Assembly: GCF_001514235.1 (NCBI RefSeq)
Contig: NZ_KQ948924.1
Location: 937,832 to 1,001,831, forward strand
Length of the DNA stretch: 64,000 nt
Source: Streptomyces caeruleatus
GTDB lineage: Bacteria > Actinomycetota > Actinomycetes > Streptomycetales > Streptomycetaceae
Direction of reading: 5' to 3'
This document shows, one piece after another, positions 27,464-37,996 of the stretch. The position numbers and the translations under genes were made by a program. Each line of letters opens with the position of its first letter. Position 1 is the first letter of the stretch. The notes beneath the pieces are model-generated. The model did not search any database, was not told the origin of the DNA, and was given only the letters and a program-made list of their open reading frames with translations.

Positions 27464-29227
27464 TCAGGCCGTGTGGCCCGCCACCCGCAGCGCGTGGACG
27501 AGATCCCACTGGCACTCGTCCGAGACGCCCTGCGCGGCCGCCAGCAGCAGCGGTACGAGCGTCTTCGGGTCGGCTGCGGCGCTGCGGGCGGCCTCCTCCG
27601 GGGTGCGGACGCGGACGTAGGCGTCGAGCAGGGCACGGACCTCGCGGTGCCGTCCGTCGCCGGCCAGCGCGACGACGGCCTGCCCGATCTCGTGCGCAGG
27701 CCGTCCGACGCCCTGCCGCAGGATCTGCTCCCCGTCGTCGGCCCTGCCCGCCGCGGTCAGCGCGTCGGCGGCGGCCACGAGCCGCTCGGCGGGCAGTGAG
27801 GCGGCCTCCCACAGCAGGCTCGCCCAGTCGGCCCCGAGACCGGCGCGCTGCATCTCGGCGGCGAGCAGGGGGATGCGTACGGCGGGCCAGTACGCGGCCT
27901 CGACGAGCAGCGCGTGCGCCTCACCGCTGCGTCCCTCGCCGCGCAACCGGACCAGCGTCTGAACGACCTCGACGACCTCCCGCCGGTCCGCCCCGTCCAT
28001 CCGCTCGGCCCTCGGTTCCACCGGGGCAGCCACGACCGGTTCGGCCTCGGCCCCGGCGAACCGCGCGCCACGCGGGGTACGGCGGCCGGTGACGGGCTGG
28101 GCGGGGAGGGTGGGGAGTACGGGGGCGGCGGTGGGGGGTACTACGACGGGGGCCGCCTCCTCCTCGACGATCCCGGCGAAGCGGGCGCTGCCCCGGCGGC
28201 GTTTGCGCTGCCGCGTCCCCCGCCCGTCGGACCGGCCCTGCTCCTCGGCCACCGGCTGCCCCTGCTCGTCGGTCGCCCAGGACGTCGTCACGGCGGCCGG
28301 CCGCACGTCGCGCTGATCCGGAACGGCGCGGGGTCCGCGGTCGGCGGCACGGGTCTCGTTCGACTGTGCACGACCCGCGGCGGCCGTGGTGTCGGTTGCG
28401 GCCCCGGCGTCCCTGACAGCGGCTTCCTCGCGGGATGCGGAGCTCGCGAATCCGGCATCTCCGAGTCCGGCACCGCCGAATCCGGCATCTCCGAATCCGT
28501 CGCCTGCGAACCCGCGGCCCGTGAACCCCTGACCTGCGAACCCACCACCTGCGGACCCGTCGGCCGCGAACCCGTCAGCGGCGAACCCATCGGCCGCGAA
28601 CCCGTCAGCGGCGAACCCGTCGGCCGCGAACCCATCGGCCGCGAACCCGTCGTCGGCCCGGAAGGCAGACCCCTCCCCCATCCCCTCCCGCCGTATCGCC
28701 TGCCGAGGGACGCTCGCCGCCCGGCGGTCCAGGTCGGCCGTCCGGGCGCGGAGTTCGGCGCAGCGGGCGGTGGCGCGTTCGTGGTCGTCGCGGGCCCAGG
28801 CGAGGTCGAGGCGTATGGCGTCGGCTTCCTCCTGGCTGGTCGCGGAGGCGAGCGCCCGGCCCAGTTCCGCCTGCCGTTCGGCGGCGTAGCGCTGTTCGCG
28901 GAGCATGACGTCGAGGCGGTCGCCGAGGGCGTCACGGCCGCCGGGCCGGGCGTCGTACGCGGCGAGGGCGGCGGCGTGCAGGGCGCGGGCGCGTTCCGTC
29001 TCGGGGGCGGCGCCGCCGGGGCCGTACTGGCCGGCGAGGTCGTGCAGGAGCGCCTCCACCACGTCCCAGGGCGGCACTTCCCGTCCGTCGAGGCAGGCCT
29101 GCATGCCGTCCGGGTCGCGCTGCCAGAACACCCCGCACCAGCCGCCGCCCTGGTCCAGGCGCGCCAGAAGGCCGTCCAGGTAGTTCACGAACTCCCGCAC
29201 CCGAGCCGGGAGTTGATCCACTGACAT
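27464..29227 (-). CDS. Large Ala-rich low-complexity protein of unknown function
   Basis: 587 residues. Residues 1-190 are a conserved helical region (LPARVREFVNYLDGLLARLD; WCGVFWQRDPDGMQACLDGR; then Arg/Glu/Ala coiled-coil-like). Residues about 190-260 are a pentapeptide tandem repeat (FAADG) that decays into Gly-rich units; 260-390 is disordered with a basic patch GTRQRKRRRGSARFAG; 390-587 is an alpha-solenoid-like C terminus. Streptomyces relatives often carry the meaningless name UL36 tegument protein because of low complexity. Chosen start ATG 29227 has GGAG 7 nt upstream. Function unknown; a scaffold in cytoplasm is possible. Confidence 0.7.
   Translation of the reverse strand: MSVDQLPARVREFVNYLDGLLARLDQGGGWCGVFWQRDPDGMQACLDGREVPPWDVVEALLHDLAGQYGPGGAAPETERARALHAAALAAYDARPGGRDALGDRLDVMLREQRYAAERQAELGRALASATSQEEADAIRLDLAWARDDHERATARCAELRARTADLDRRAASVPRQAIRREGMGEGSAFRADDGFAADGFAADGFAADGFAADGFAADGFAADGSAGGGFAGQGFTGRGFAGDGFGDAGFGGAGLGDAGFASSASREEAAVRDAGAATDTTAAAGRAQSNETRAADRGPRAVPDQRDVRPAAVTTSWATDEQGQPVAEEQGRSDGRGTRQRKRRRGSARFAGIVEEEAAPVVVPPTAAPVLPTLPAQPVTGRRTPRGARFAGAEAEPVVAAPVEPRAERMDGADRREVVEVVQTLVRLRGEGRSGEAHALLVEAAYWPAVRIPLLAAEMQRAGLGADWASLLWEAASLPAERLVAAADALTAAGRADDGEQILRQGVGRPAHEIGQAVVALAGDGRHREVRALLDAYVRVRTPEEAARSAAADPKTLVPLLLAAAQGVSDECQWDLVHALRVAGHTA
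28557..28653 (-). repeat. 15-bp in-frame tandem repeat (six FAADG units)
   Basis: Six consecutive 15-bp units of the type CGAACCCRTCGGCCG on the plus strand (GGTTCGCGGCCGAYG when read in the gene direction) encode the FAADG pentapeptide. Degenerate units continue to about 28440. The near-identity of the units implies recent expansion or ongoing homogenisation. Confidence 0.85.
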
Positions 29228-29359
29228 CGCCCAACTCCCGCCAGACCGGAGCACTCCGGTCCGTTAGGCAACACCAGTCATGTTACGAACGGGCTACGGG
29301 GAGTTTTCCGAATGGACGCAGAGTACGCCCCGACTGCCGGAACGTGACGTGCGGGCCGC

Positions 29360-29620
29360 TCAGGCGGCGGCGTCGGCGACCGGTGCGCAGCGGCCGACCA
29401 GGTCGTCCATCGACAGCCCGAGGGCGTGTGCCAGCGCGGCGACCGTGAAGAAGGCCGGGGTGGGCGCCCGACCGGTCTCGATCTTGCGCAGCGTCTCGGC
29501 GGAGATGCCGGCGCTCGCCGCGACCTCCGCCATGCTGCGGCCGCCGCGGGCCTCGCGGAGGAGCCGGCCGAGCCGCTCGCCGCGTTCACGCTCTTCGGGA
29601 GTGAGAGGGGTGCGCACCAT
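29360..29620 (-). CDS. XRE-family helix-turn-helix regulator
   Basis: 86 residues. The helix-turn-helix is plain: RSMAEVAASAGISAETLRKIETG with a second FFTVAALAHALGLSMDDLVG helix pair. It is transcribed divergently from a methionine aminopeptidase, with 65 nt between start codons. A -10-like TAGAAT ends 7 nt before its ATG and there is no ribosome site, so the mRNA is probably leaderless. It likely controls itself and the aminopeptidase through the palindrome between them. Confidence 0.85.
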   Translation of the reverse strand: MVRTPLTPEERERGERLGRLLREARGGRSMAEVAASAGISAETLRKIETGRAPTPAFFTVAALAHALGLSMDDLVGRCAPVADAAA

Positions 29621-29627
29621 GGCACCG

Positions 29628-29678
29628 ATTCTAATACCGCACCCGACCGAACTCCCCCCATTCAAATACCGGTATAGT
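29628..29678. promoter_or_regulatory. Divergent leaderless promoters and palindromic operator
   Basis: TATAGT (29673-29678) lies 7 nt before the map ATG; on the other strand TAGAAT (29633-29628) lies 7 nt before the XRE ATG. The perfect palindrome ATACCGGTAT (29666-29675) overlaps the map -10, and its half AATACCG (29665-29671) is repeated at 29633-29639, 32 bp away, beside the XRE -10. Confidence 0.6.
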
Positions 29679-29685
29679 AATTGGC

Positions 29686-30453
29686 ATGGTGGAACTGAAG
29701 ACCGAAAAGTCGATCGAAGCGATGTACACGACCGGGCAGGTCGTCGGGCAGGCACTCACCGCCGTGCGCAAGGCCGCCGACGTGGGGGTCTCCCTGTGGG
29801 AGCTGGACGAGGTGGCGCGCGAGGCGCTGAGCGCGGCGGGCGCGACGTCCCCCTTCCTCGGCTACCGCCCCTCCTTCGCCCCCACGCCTTTCCCGGCCGT
29901 CATCTGCGCCTCCGTGAACGACGCGATCGTGCACGGCATCCCGACCGGGTACCGCCTGCGCGACGGCGACCTGGTCTCCATCGACTTCGGCGCCGAACTG
30001 GGCGGCTGGGCGGGCGACTCGGCGATCAGCTTCATCGTCGGCACGCCGCGTCCCGCCGACGTACGCCTCGTCGAGACGGCGGAGCGGGCGCTGGCCGCGG
30101 GCATCGAGGCGGCCGTCGTCGGCAACCGCATCGGCGACATCGCCCACGCCATCGGCACGGTGTGCCGGTCGGCCGGCTACGGCATCCCGGACGGCTTCGG
30201 CGGCCACGGCATCGGCCGCCGGATGCACGAGGACCCCTCGGTCCCGAACGAGGGCCGCCCAGGCCGCGGCATGCCGCTGCGGGCCGGCCTGGTCCTCGCC
30301 ATCGAGCCGATGCTCATCGCCGGCGGCAAGGACGACTACCACGCCGCCCCGGACGGCTGGACCCTCCGCACGAACGACGGCTCCCGCGCGGCCCACGTGG
30401 AGCACACGGTGGCGATCACCGAGACGGGCCCACGGATCCTGACCGCCCGCTGA
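29686..30453 (+). CDS. map: Type I methionine aminopeptidase
   Basis: 255 residues. The five metal ligands of the pita-bread fold are visible: Asp in LVSIDFGAEL, Asp in GWAGDSAIS, His in GHGIGRRMHEDP, Glu in LAIEPML and Glu in HVEHTVAIT. It removes initiator methionine from nascent proteins. Streptomyces carry more than one MAP; linkage to an XRE regulator suggests this is a conditional paralogue rather than the ribosomal-cluster copy. No Shine-Dalgarno; a leaderless start is likely. Confidence 0.92.
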   Translation: MVELKTEKSIEAMYTTGQVVGQALTAVRKAADVGVSLWELDEVAREALSAAGATSPFLGYRPSFAPTPFPAVICASVNDAIVHGIPTGYRLRDGDLVSIDFGAELGGWAGDSAISFIVGTPRPADVRLVETAERALAAGIEAAVVGNRIGDIAHAIGTVCRSAGYGIPDGFGGHGIGRRMHEDPSVPNEGRPGRGMPLRAGLVLAIEPMLIAGGKDDYHAAPDGWTLRTNDGSRAAHVEHTVAITETGPRILTAR

Positions 30454-30533
30454 ACGAAACGCCTGCGGCTAAGGCTGCGCCCAGTGACTCGGGGATTGTG
30501 GTCCGAGGGCGGCCGCCGGCCGTCGTTGGCTGG

Positions 30534-30603
30534 TCGCGCAGTTCCCCGCGCCCCTTGAGGTACGTCCACTGCACGCGCTCCAGGGGCGCGGGGAACTGCG
30601 CGA
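30534..30603. repeat. Perfect 22-bp inverted pair of the dispersed repeat
   Basis: Copies at 30534-30555 and 30582-30603 are exact reverse complements separated by 26 nt. In RNA they would form a 22-bp hairpin, which may terminate map transcription. They lie in a 375-nt region (30454-30828) without a gene between map and the clp gene. Confidence 0.85.
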
Positions 30604-30702
30604 GCAACCACGAACCGCCGCAGCCGCCCACGCATGCACCGCCCCTCGGACCCTCCGCCCCACCCAGGCGTCCCCACGCTCCCTGAAGGTGCCCCCCGCC
30701 AT

Positions 30703-30729
30703 CGTTCGTGCGAAGGTGTTCTACGAACG
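30703..30729. promoter_or_regulatory. Overlapping inverted repeats upstream of the Clp ATPase
   Basis: CGTTCGT (30703-30709) pairs with ACGAACG (30723-30729). Within the same block are TTCGTGCGAA (30705-30714) and GTTC-TAC-GAAC (30718-30728). The site is about 100 nt before the clp start and could bind a stress regulator such as ClgR, but it does not exactly match any consensus I can state. Confidence 0.35.
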
Positions 30730-30828
30730 CGGCCAGGTGTAACCGGCTTCCGCCCGGGTTACCCGACTCCGGCACGCCGATCAAGCGAGGGCGACCCTGC
30801 CCGCGCAGGGACGCCGGATGGGAACGCC

Positions 30829-33384
<2,556 letters not shown>

Positions 33385-33406
33385 CCTGCCGGGCGCGTCC
33401 CACGTC

Positions 33407-35206
33407 CTACGAGGCCGACCACACCACCATCGCCGAGCCGCCGCCCCGCCGTACCTTCTCGGCGGCGGCCAGCCACTTGCCGTTCGGCAGCCGCTGTACG
33501 CCCGTCGCCGCGCCGATCTCCGGGTTGAGCCGGAAGCCGTGCCCGATGGCCTCCAGCTTCGCCCGCAACGGGCTGTTGTAGAGGCCCGGTTCGAGCTCGG
33601 TGGTGGTCTGGTTGCGCTGGCTGGCGCGCGGCGCGGCGATGGCGTCGACCAGCGGCAGACCCCGGTCGAGGAAGCCGGTCAGGCTCTGCAGCACGGTCGT
33701 GATGATGGTCGCGCCACCGGGCGAGCCGAGCGCCACGACGGGCTTGTCGTGCCGGTCGAGCACGATCGTCGGCGACATCGACGAGCGCGGCCGCTTGCCC
33801 GGCCCCGGCAGGTTCGGGTCGTGGACGTCCGGACTGGCGGGCGTGAAGGAGAAGTCCGTCAGCTCGTTGTTGAGGATGAACCCGCGGCCCGGGACCGTGA
33901 TGCCGCTGCCGCCGGTCTGCTCGATGGTCAGCGTGTACGAGACGACGTTGCCCCACTTGTCGGCCACCGTGAGGTGGGTCGTGCTGTCGCCCTCGTAGGT
34001 GGTGGGGGCCGCCGTGCCGCGCGCGTCGCAGGCCGCGGGGTTGCGCGGGTCGCCCGGCGCGACCGGGCTGGTCAGCACCGCGTCGTCCTTGATCAGGCAC
34101 TCCCGCGAGTCGGCGTACCGCTGCGACAGCAGCTCCTTCGTCGGTACGTCCTCGAAGGCCGGGTCTCCGACCCAGCGCCCCCGGTCGGCGAACGCGATCC
34201 GGCTGGCCTCGATGTAGCGGTGCAGGTACTGGACCTCGCTCGCCTTGGACAGGTCGGTGTTCTCCAGGATGTTGAGCGCCTCGCCGACCGTCGTGCCGCC
34301 GGAGGACGAGGGAGCCATGGAGTAGACGCCGAGGCCGTGGTACGAGGTCCTGGTCGGGGCCTGGGACTTGGTGCGGTACGTCGCCAGGTCCTTGGCGGTC
34401 AGGTCGCCGGGGCGGGCCTTCCAGCCGGAACCCGGGTCGACGGGCGGGTGGTTGACCGTGTCGACGATGTCGTCGGCGAGGTCGCCGCGGTAGAGCGCGC
34501 CGACGCCCTTCCTCGCCAACTCGGCGTAGGTGCGGGCGAGATCGGGGTTCTTGAAGGTGGAGCCGACGACTGGGAGCCGCCCTCCCGGGAGGAACAGTTT
34601 CGCGGTGTCCGGGAAGTAGCGGAACCGGGTCTCGTTCGCGGCGGTCTGCTCGCGGAAGGTGCCGTCGACGGTGAAGCCGTCCCGGGCGAGCCGCTCGGCG
34701 GGCTTCAGCACGGTACCGAGCCGCCGGCTCCCCCACTTGTCGAGCGCCTGCTGCCAGGTCGCGGGCGTGCCCGGGGTCCCGACGCTGAGGCCGCTGCTGA
34801 CGGCCTCGGCGAAGGGGATCGCCGTGCCGTTCTCCACGAAGAGGCCGGAGTCGGCGCTCAGGGGCGCGGTCTCACGGCCGTCGATGGTGCGCACCGTACG
34901 GGACTTGGCGTCGTAGTAGACGAAGTAGCCGCCTCCGCCGACGCCGGCCGAGTAGGGCTCGGTGACGCCGAGCGCGGCGGCGGTGGCCACGGCGGCGTCG
35001 ACGGCGTTGCCGCCCTTGCGCAGGACCTCGATGCCGGCCGCGGAGGCGTCCGCGTCGACGCTCGCGACCGCGCCGCCGTAGCCGACCGCTACCGGAACCT
35101 TCTCGACTGCCGTCTTCTCAGCGGCGGGTGGCGCCGCGGCCCCCACCGACACCACGGCGGCCGAGACCGCCAGGACCGACAGTTTCCGCGCGACAGGGCG
35201 ACGCAT
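33407..35206 (-). CDS. ggt: Secreted gamma-glutamyltranspeptidase
   Basis: 599 residues. A basic N terminus and hydrophobic core (MRRPVARKLSVLAVSAAVV) form a signal peptide. The mature chain has GGNAVDAAVATAAALGVTEP, the autoprocessing motif GDSTTHLTVADKWGNVVSYT, where the first Thr of TTH is the catalytic residue, and the oxyanion region GSPGGATIIT. It hydrolyses or transfers the gamma-glutamyl group of glutathione-like compounds outside the cell. ATG 35206 is chosen over an in-frame GTG six bases upstream because GGAGG then sits at 5 nt. It is convergent with clp, with only 22 nt between stops. Confidence 0.92.
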   Translation of the reverse strand: MRRPVARKLSVLAVSAAVVSVGAAAPPAAEKTAVEKVPVAVGYGGAVASVDADASAAGIEVLRKGGNAVDAAVATAAALGVTEPYSAGVGGGGYFVYYDAKSRTVRTIDGRETAPLSADSGLFVENGTAIPFAEAVSSGLSVGTPGTPATWQQALDKWGSRRLGTVLKPAERLARDGFTVDGTFREQTAANETRFRYFPDTAKLFLPGGRLPVVGSTFKNPDLARTYAELARKGVGALYRGDLADDIVDTVNHPPVDPGSGWKARPGDLTAKDLATYRTKSQAPTRTSYHGLGVYSMAPSSSGGTTVGEALNILENTDLSKASEVQYLHRYIEASRIAFADRGRWVGDPAFEDVPTKELLSQRYADSRECLIKDDAVLTSPVAPGDPRNPAACDARGTAAPTTYEGDSTTHLTVADKWGNVVSYTLTIEQTGGSGITVPGRGFILNNELTDFSFTPASPDVHDPNLPGPGKRPRSSMSPTIVLDRHDKPVVALGSPGGATIITTVLQSLTGFLDRGLPLVDAIAAPRASQRNQTTTELEPGLYNSPLRAKLEAIGHGFRLNPEIGAATGVQRLPNGKWLAAAEKVRRGGGSAMVVWSAS

Positions 35207-35326
35207 CCGCACCTCCAGTCAGGGACCGTCCGGGCAGCCTATGCGATCGGCATGCCCCCGTCAGCAGGACCGCGCCGGGGCACTGCTCGAACACGGGTTT
35301 GCGTTGGCCCGCTACCATGCGCGCCC

Positions 35327-36085
35327 ATGAATGACGACGTGCGCAACATCGTGCTGGGCGTGGTCGCGGCGGGCATCAGCGCCGCGCTCGGCTGGCTCGC
35401 CCGGAACTACTTGTGGAAGCGCAGGCTCCGGCGCAAGCAGGCGTTCTTCGGACTGCCCGACAACGCCGAGTCCTTGCTGGTGGTGAACCGCGGGGCCGGC
35501 GGACCCGAGCTGACGGTGATGCGTTACGACGTGTTCGCGCTCCTGGAACTCGCGGCCCTGATCAAGGACTGCAACGCCCACGCCCAGATCATCCCGCACG
35601 ACGCGGCCCGCCAGGGCTTCGGAGAACGCACCGAGTTCTGCGTGGGCGGCCCCGCGTCGAACCGCCGCATGATGGCGCACCTGGCCTCCCTGCTGCCCGG
35701 TGTCCTGGTGAACGTCGACGCCGAACCCGGCCCGGACCGAGGGGCGTTCCAGATCGGCTCCGAGCGCTACCGGGTGGAGGTCGGCAAGGAGGAGTACGTG
35801 CTCCTCGCCCGGCTCACCGTCGGCGAGAGCCAGGGCCCCCGCCCTGTCTTCCTGTTCTGCGGACAGACCGCGATCACCAACCAGGCCGCCACCCGCTATC
35901 TCGCCCGCAACCACGAGCGGCTCACCCGCAGGCACGGCACCGGCTCCTTCGTGCTGTTGCTGAAGGTGGTCAACTCGCAGGCATACGGCCCGGATGTGGT
36001 GGAACTGGTCGCGGATGTCACCAGGGCGGCACAGGCGCCTCTGCCGACACCCGCGGCTGCGCGCAATACCCACCGAGCCTCCTGA
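35327..36085 (+). CDS. Conserved membrane-anchored protein of unknown function
   Basis: 252 residues. A single N-terminal membrane segment (IVLGVVAAGISAALGWLA) is followed by a strongly basic stop-transfer KRRLRRKQ, so the remaining 215 residues face the cytoplasm. The soluble part is a mixed alpha/beta domain with TEFCVGGPASNRRM and PVFLFCGQTAITNQAATRYLA; the two glycine-rich turns recall nucleotide- or nucleoside-binding folds but no catalytic motif is clear. Divergent from ggt with 120 nt between starts, single-gene unit. Confidence 0.7.
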   Translation: MNDDVRNIVLGVVAAGISAALGWLARNYLWKRRLRRKQAFFGLPDNAESLLVVNRGAGGPELTVMRYDVFALLELAALIKDCNAHAQIIPHDAARQGFGERTEFCVGGPASNRRMMAHLASLLPGVLVNVDAEPGPDRGAFQIGSERYRVEVGKEEYVLLARLTVGESQGPRPVFLFCGQTAITNQAATRYLARNHERLTRRHGTGSFVLLLKVVNSQAYGPDVVELVADVTRAAQAPLPTPAAARNTHRAS

Positions 36086-36100
36086 GGTTCATCACATTCC

Positions 36101-36161
36101 GGTAATCGTTACTGGCACGTAACTTACCCACGGGTTACTTGCGGTAAGGGGCCACGGTTAC
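36101..36161. promoter_or_regulatory. Cluster of GTTAC/GTAAC half-sites
   Basis: Within 61 bp there are seven TTAC/GTAA elements: GGTAA 36101, GTTAC 36108, GTAAC 36119, TTACC 36124, GTTAC 36134, GGTAA 36143 and GTTACC 36157. The first four form a symmetric arrangement, GTTAC-6 nt-GTAAC flanked by GGTAA and TTACC. The cluster is upstream of the S15-type hydrolase gene. Confidence 0.55.
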
Positions 36162-36201
36162 CGTTCGGTCACTTTGCACTGACACGAGTGAGGAGTGACC
36201 C

Positions 36202-37770
36202 GTGGGAACCCAACGCAAGGCCCTGCGCACGACCGCCGTGGGCGCCGTCTCCGCGACTCTGATCGCCGGGACCGCCCTCGGGCTCGCCCCCGCCGCCCAG
36301 GCGGCCACCGGCAGCGTCCGCTTCGTCGACATCAGCGGCGACGGCGGCACCACGCTCAAGGCGAACGTCATCACGCCGGCCGACGCCGACGGCGGTCGCC
36401 GCTACCCGCTGCTCGTCCTGCCCACGAGCTGGGGCCTGCCCCAGGTCGAGTACTTCGCGCAGGCCCAGAAACTCGCGAACTCGGGCTATGTCGTGGTCAG
36501 TTACAACGTGCGCGGCTTCTGGCAGTCGGGCGGCGAGATAGAAGTGGCGGGCCCGCCCGACATAGCCGACGCGTCCAGGGTGATCGACTGGGCGCTCGCC
36601 AACACCCCCGCCGACGCGGGGCACATCGGCATGGCGGGCGTCTCGTACGGCGCCGGCATCAGCCTGCTGACCGCCGCGCACGACAAACGGGTCCGGGCCG
36701 TCGCCGCCCTCAGCGGCTGGGCCGACCTCATCGGCTCCATCTACTCCGGCCGCACCCAGCACGTCCAGGCCGCCGCACTGCTCGACGGCGCGAGCCTGGT
36801 CACCGGCCGCCAGAGCGCCGAAGTGCGGCAGATCTTCAACGACTTCTACGCCTCCAACCTGTCCAAGGAACAGGACATGATCAATTGGGGGAAGGAACGT
36901 TCTGCCGCACCATACGTGGACCAACTGAACAAGAACGGCGCCGCGGTCATGATGGCCAACGCCTGGGGTGACACGGTCTTCCCGCCCAACCAGTACGCGG
37001 ACTTCTACGAGAAGCTGACCGGCCCCAAGCGCCTGGAGTTCCGCCCCGGCGACCACGCCACGGCCGAGCTGACCGGCCTGTTCGGCCTGCCCAACGACGT
37101 GTGGACGGACACCGAGCGCTGGTTCGACCACTACCTCAAGGGCGAGGACAACGGCGTCAACCGCGAGCTGCCCGTCCGGCTCAAATCCCGCTCCTCGGGC
37201 GGCTACGAGGGCTATCCGGACTGGAAGTCGGTCGGCGCGACCGACCGGAAGATCGCCCTCGGCGGCACGACCACCATCCGCACGAACGTCAACTCGGGCG
37301 CGGACGGCGGCGTCGTCTTCCTCTCCAGCATCCTCGACCAGGTGGCCCAGCTGCCCCCCATGGCCTCGATCCCGCTGATCCCCAGGCGCTGGGCGGGCGT
37401 CTGGCAGTCGGAGAAGTACGCCACGGCCCAACACGTGCGCGGAACCGTCGAGTTGCACACCACGCTCACCCCGACCAAGGAGAGCGGCACCCTCGTCGCC
37501 TACCTCTACGACGTGGGCCCGCTCGGCCTCGGCAAGCTGGTCAGCAACGCGCCGTACACCTTCCACGGACGTACGCCGGGCAAGCCGTTCGGCGTCGACC
37601 TGGAGCTGTACTCCACGGCCTACGACGTCCCGGCAGGGCACCGGCTCGCCCTGGTCGTCGACACGGTCGACCCGCTCTACATCGAGCACAACCCGTCCGG
37701 CGCGCGGCTGACCTTCTCCTCACCGGCGAACGACCCGTCGTACGTGTCGATTCCACTGCGCGAGCAGTGA
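36202..37770 (+). CDS. Secreted CocE/NonD (peptidase S15-like) hydrolase
   Basis: 522 residues. Signal peptide with TTAVGAVSATLIAGTALG and AQA cleavage site. Alpha/beta-hydrolase core: nucleophile Ser in GMAGVSYGAGIS (about residue 151), Asp in NAWGDTVFPPNQ and His in RPGDHATAEL, followed by the C-terminal jelly-roll typical of X-Pro dipeptidyl-peptidase/cocaine-esterase relatives. Members cleave acyl or peptidyl bonds outside the cell; specificity unknown. GTG start with AGGAG 7 nt upstream. The promoter region is packed with GTTAC repeats. Confidence 0.88.
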   Translation: MGTQRKALRTTAVGAVSATLIAGTALGLAPAAQAATGSVRFVDISGDGGTTLKANVITPADADGGRRYPLLVLPTSWGLPQVEYFAQAQKLANSGYVVVSYNVRGFWQSGGEIEVAGPPDIADASRVIDWALANTPADAGHIGMAGVSYGAGISLLTAAHDKRVRAVAALSGWADLIGSIYSGRTQHVQAAALLDGASLVTGRQSAEVRQIFNDFYASNLSKEQDMINWGKERSAAPYVDQLNKNGAAVMMANAWGDTVFPPNQYADFYEKLTGPKRLEFRPGDHATAELTGLFGLPNDVWTDTERWFDHYLKGEDNGVNRELPVRLKSRSSGGYEGYPDWKSVGATDRKIALGGTTTIRTNVNSGADGGVVFLSSILDQVAQLPPMASIPLIPRRWAGVWQSEKYATAQHVRGTVELHTTLTPTKESGTLVAYLYDVGPLGLGKLVSNAPYTFHGRTPGKPFGVDLELYSTAYDVPAGHRLALVVDTVDPLYIEHNPSGARLTFSSPANDPSYVSIPLREQ

Positions 37771-37830
37771 TCTCCGGCCGGCGCCGGGCGGGTATGGCTC
37801 TGTGACTGCTGCCCCCTGCTGCCCCTTGGT

Positions 37831-37980
37831 CTAGGGGCCGTGGGGGGATCCCCACCCGGCAGCAGCGTCCCTGGTCGCGACCGGGGCCACCTCCACGGCC
37901 TTGGGGACGGACGGAACATCGTAGTCGAGGTCGTTCGCGGCGAGGATTCCGGCGTGGAGAAACGCCGTTCGTCTCGGCAT
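37831..37980 (-). CDS. Possible 49-residue protein behind the ABC ATPase gene
   Basis: ATG 16 nt after the stop of the amino-acid ABC ATPase, preceded by GCGGGAAG. The predicted peptide starts MPRRTAFLHAGILAANDLDY and ends GWGSPHGP. No family recognised, no signal or metal motif. It may be a real small gene, a relic of lost transporter genes, or chance. Its 3' end overlaps imperfect GC hairpins between the convergent genes. Confidence 0.25.
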   Translation of the reverse strand: MPRRTAFLHAGILAANDLDYDVPSVPKAVEVAPVATRDAAAGWGSPHGP

Positions 37981-37996
37981 GGGTCGCACTTCCCGC

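Noticed and set aside
28557..28653. Regular short repeats that might suggest a CRISPR array
   Set aside because: Contiguous 15-bp units without spacers, in frame in a coding sequence; a peptide tandem repeat.
27464..29227. Herpesvirus UL36 tegument similarity
   Set aside because: Such matches come from Ala/Gly/Pro-rich low complexity, not from shared domains.
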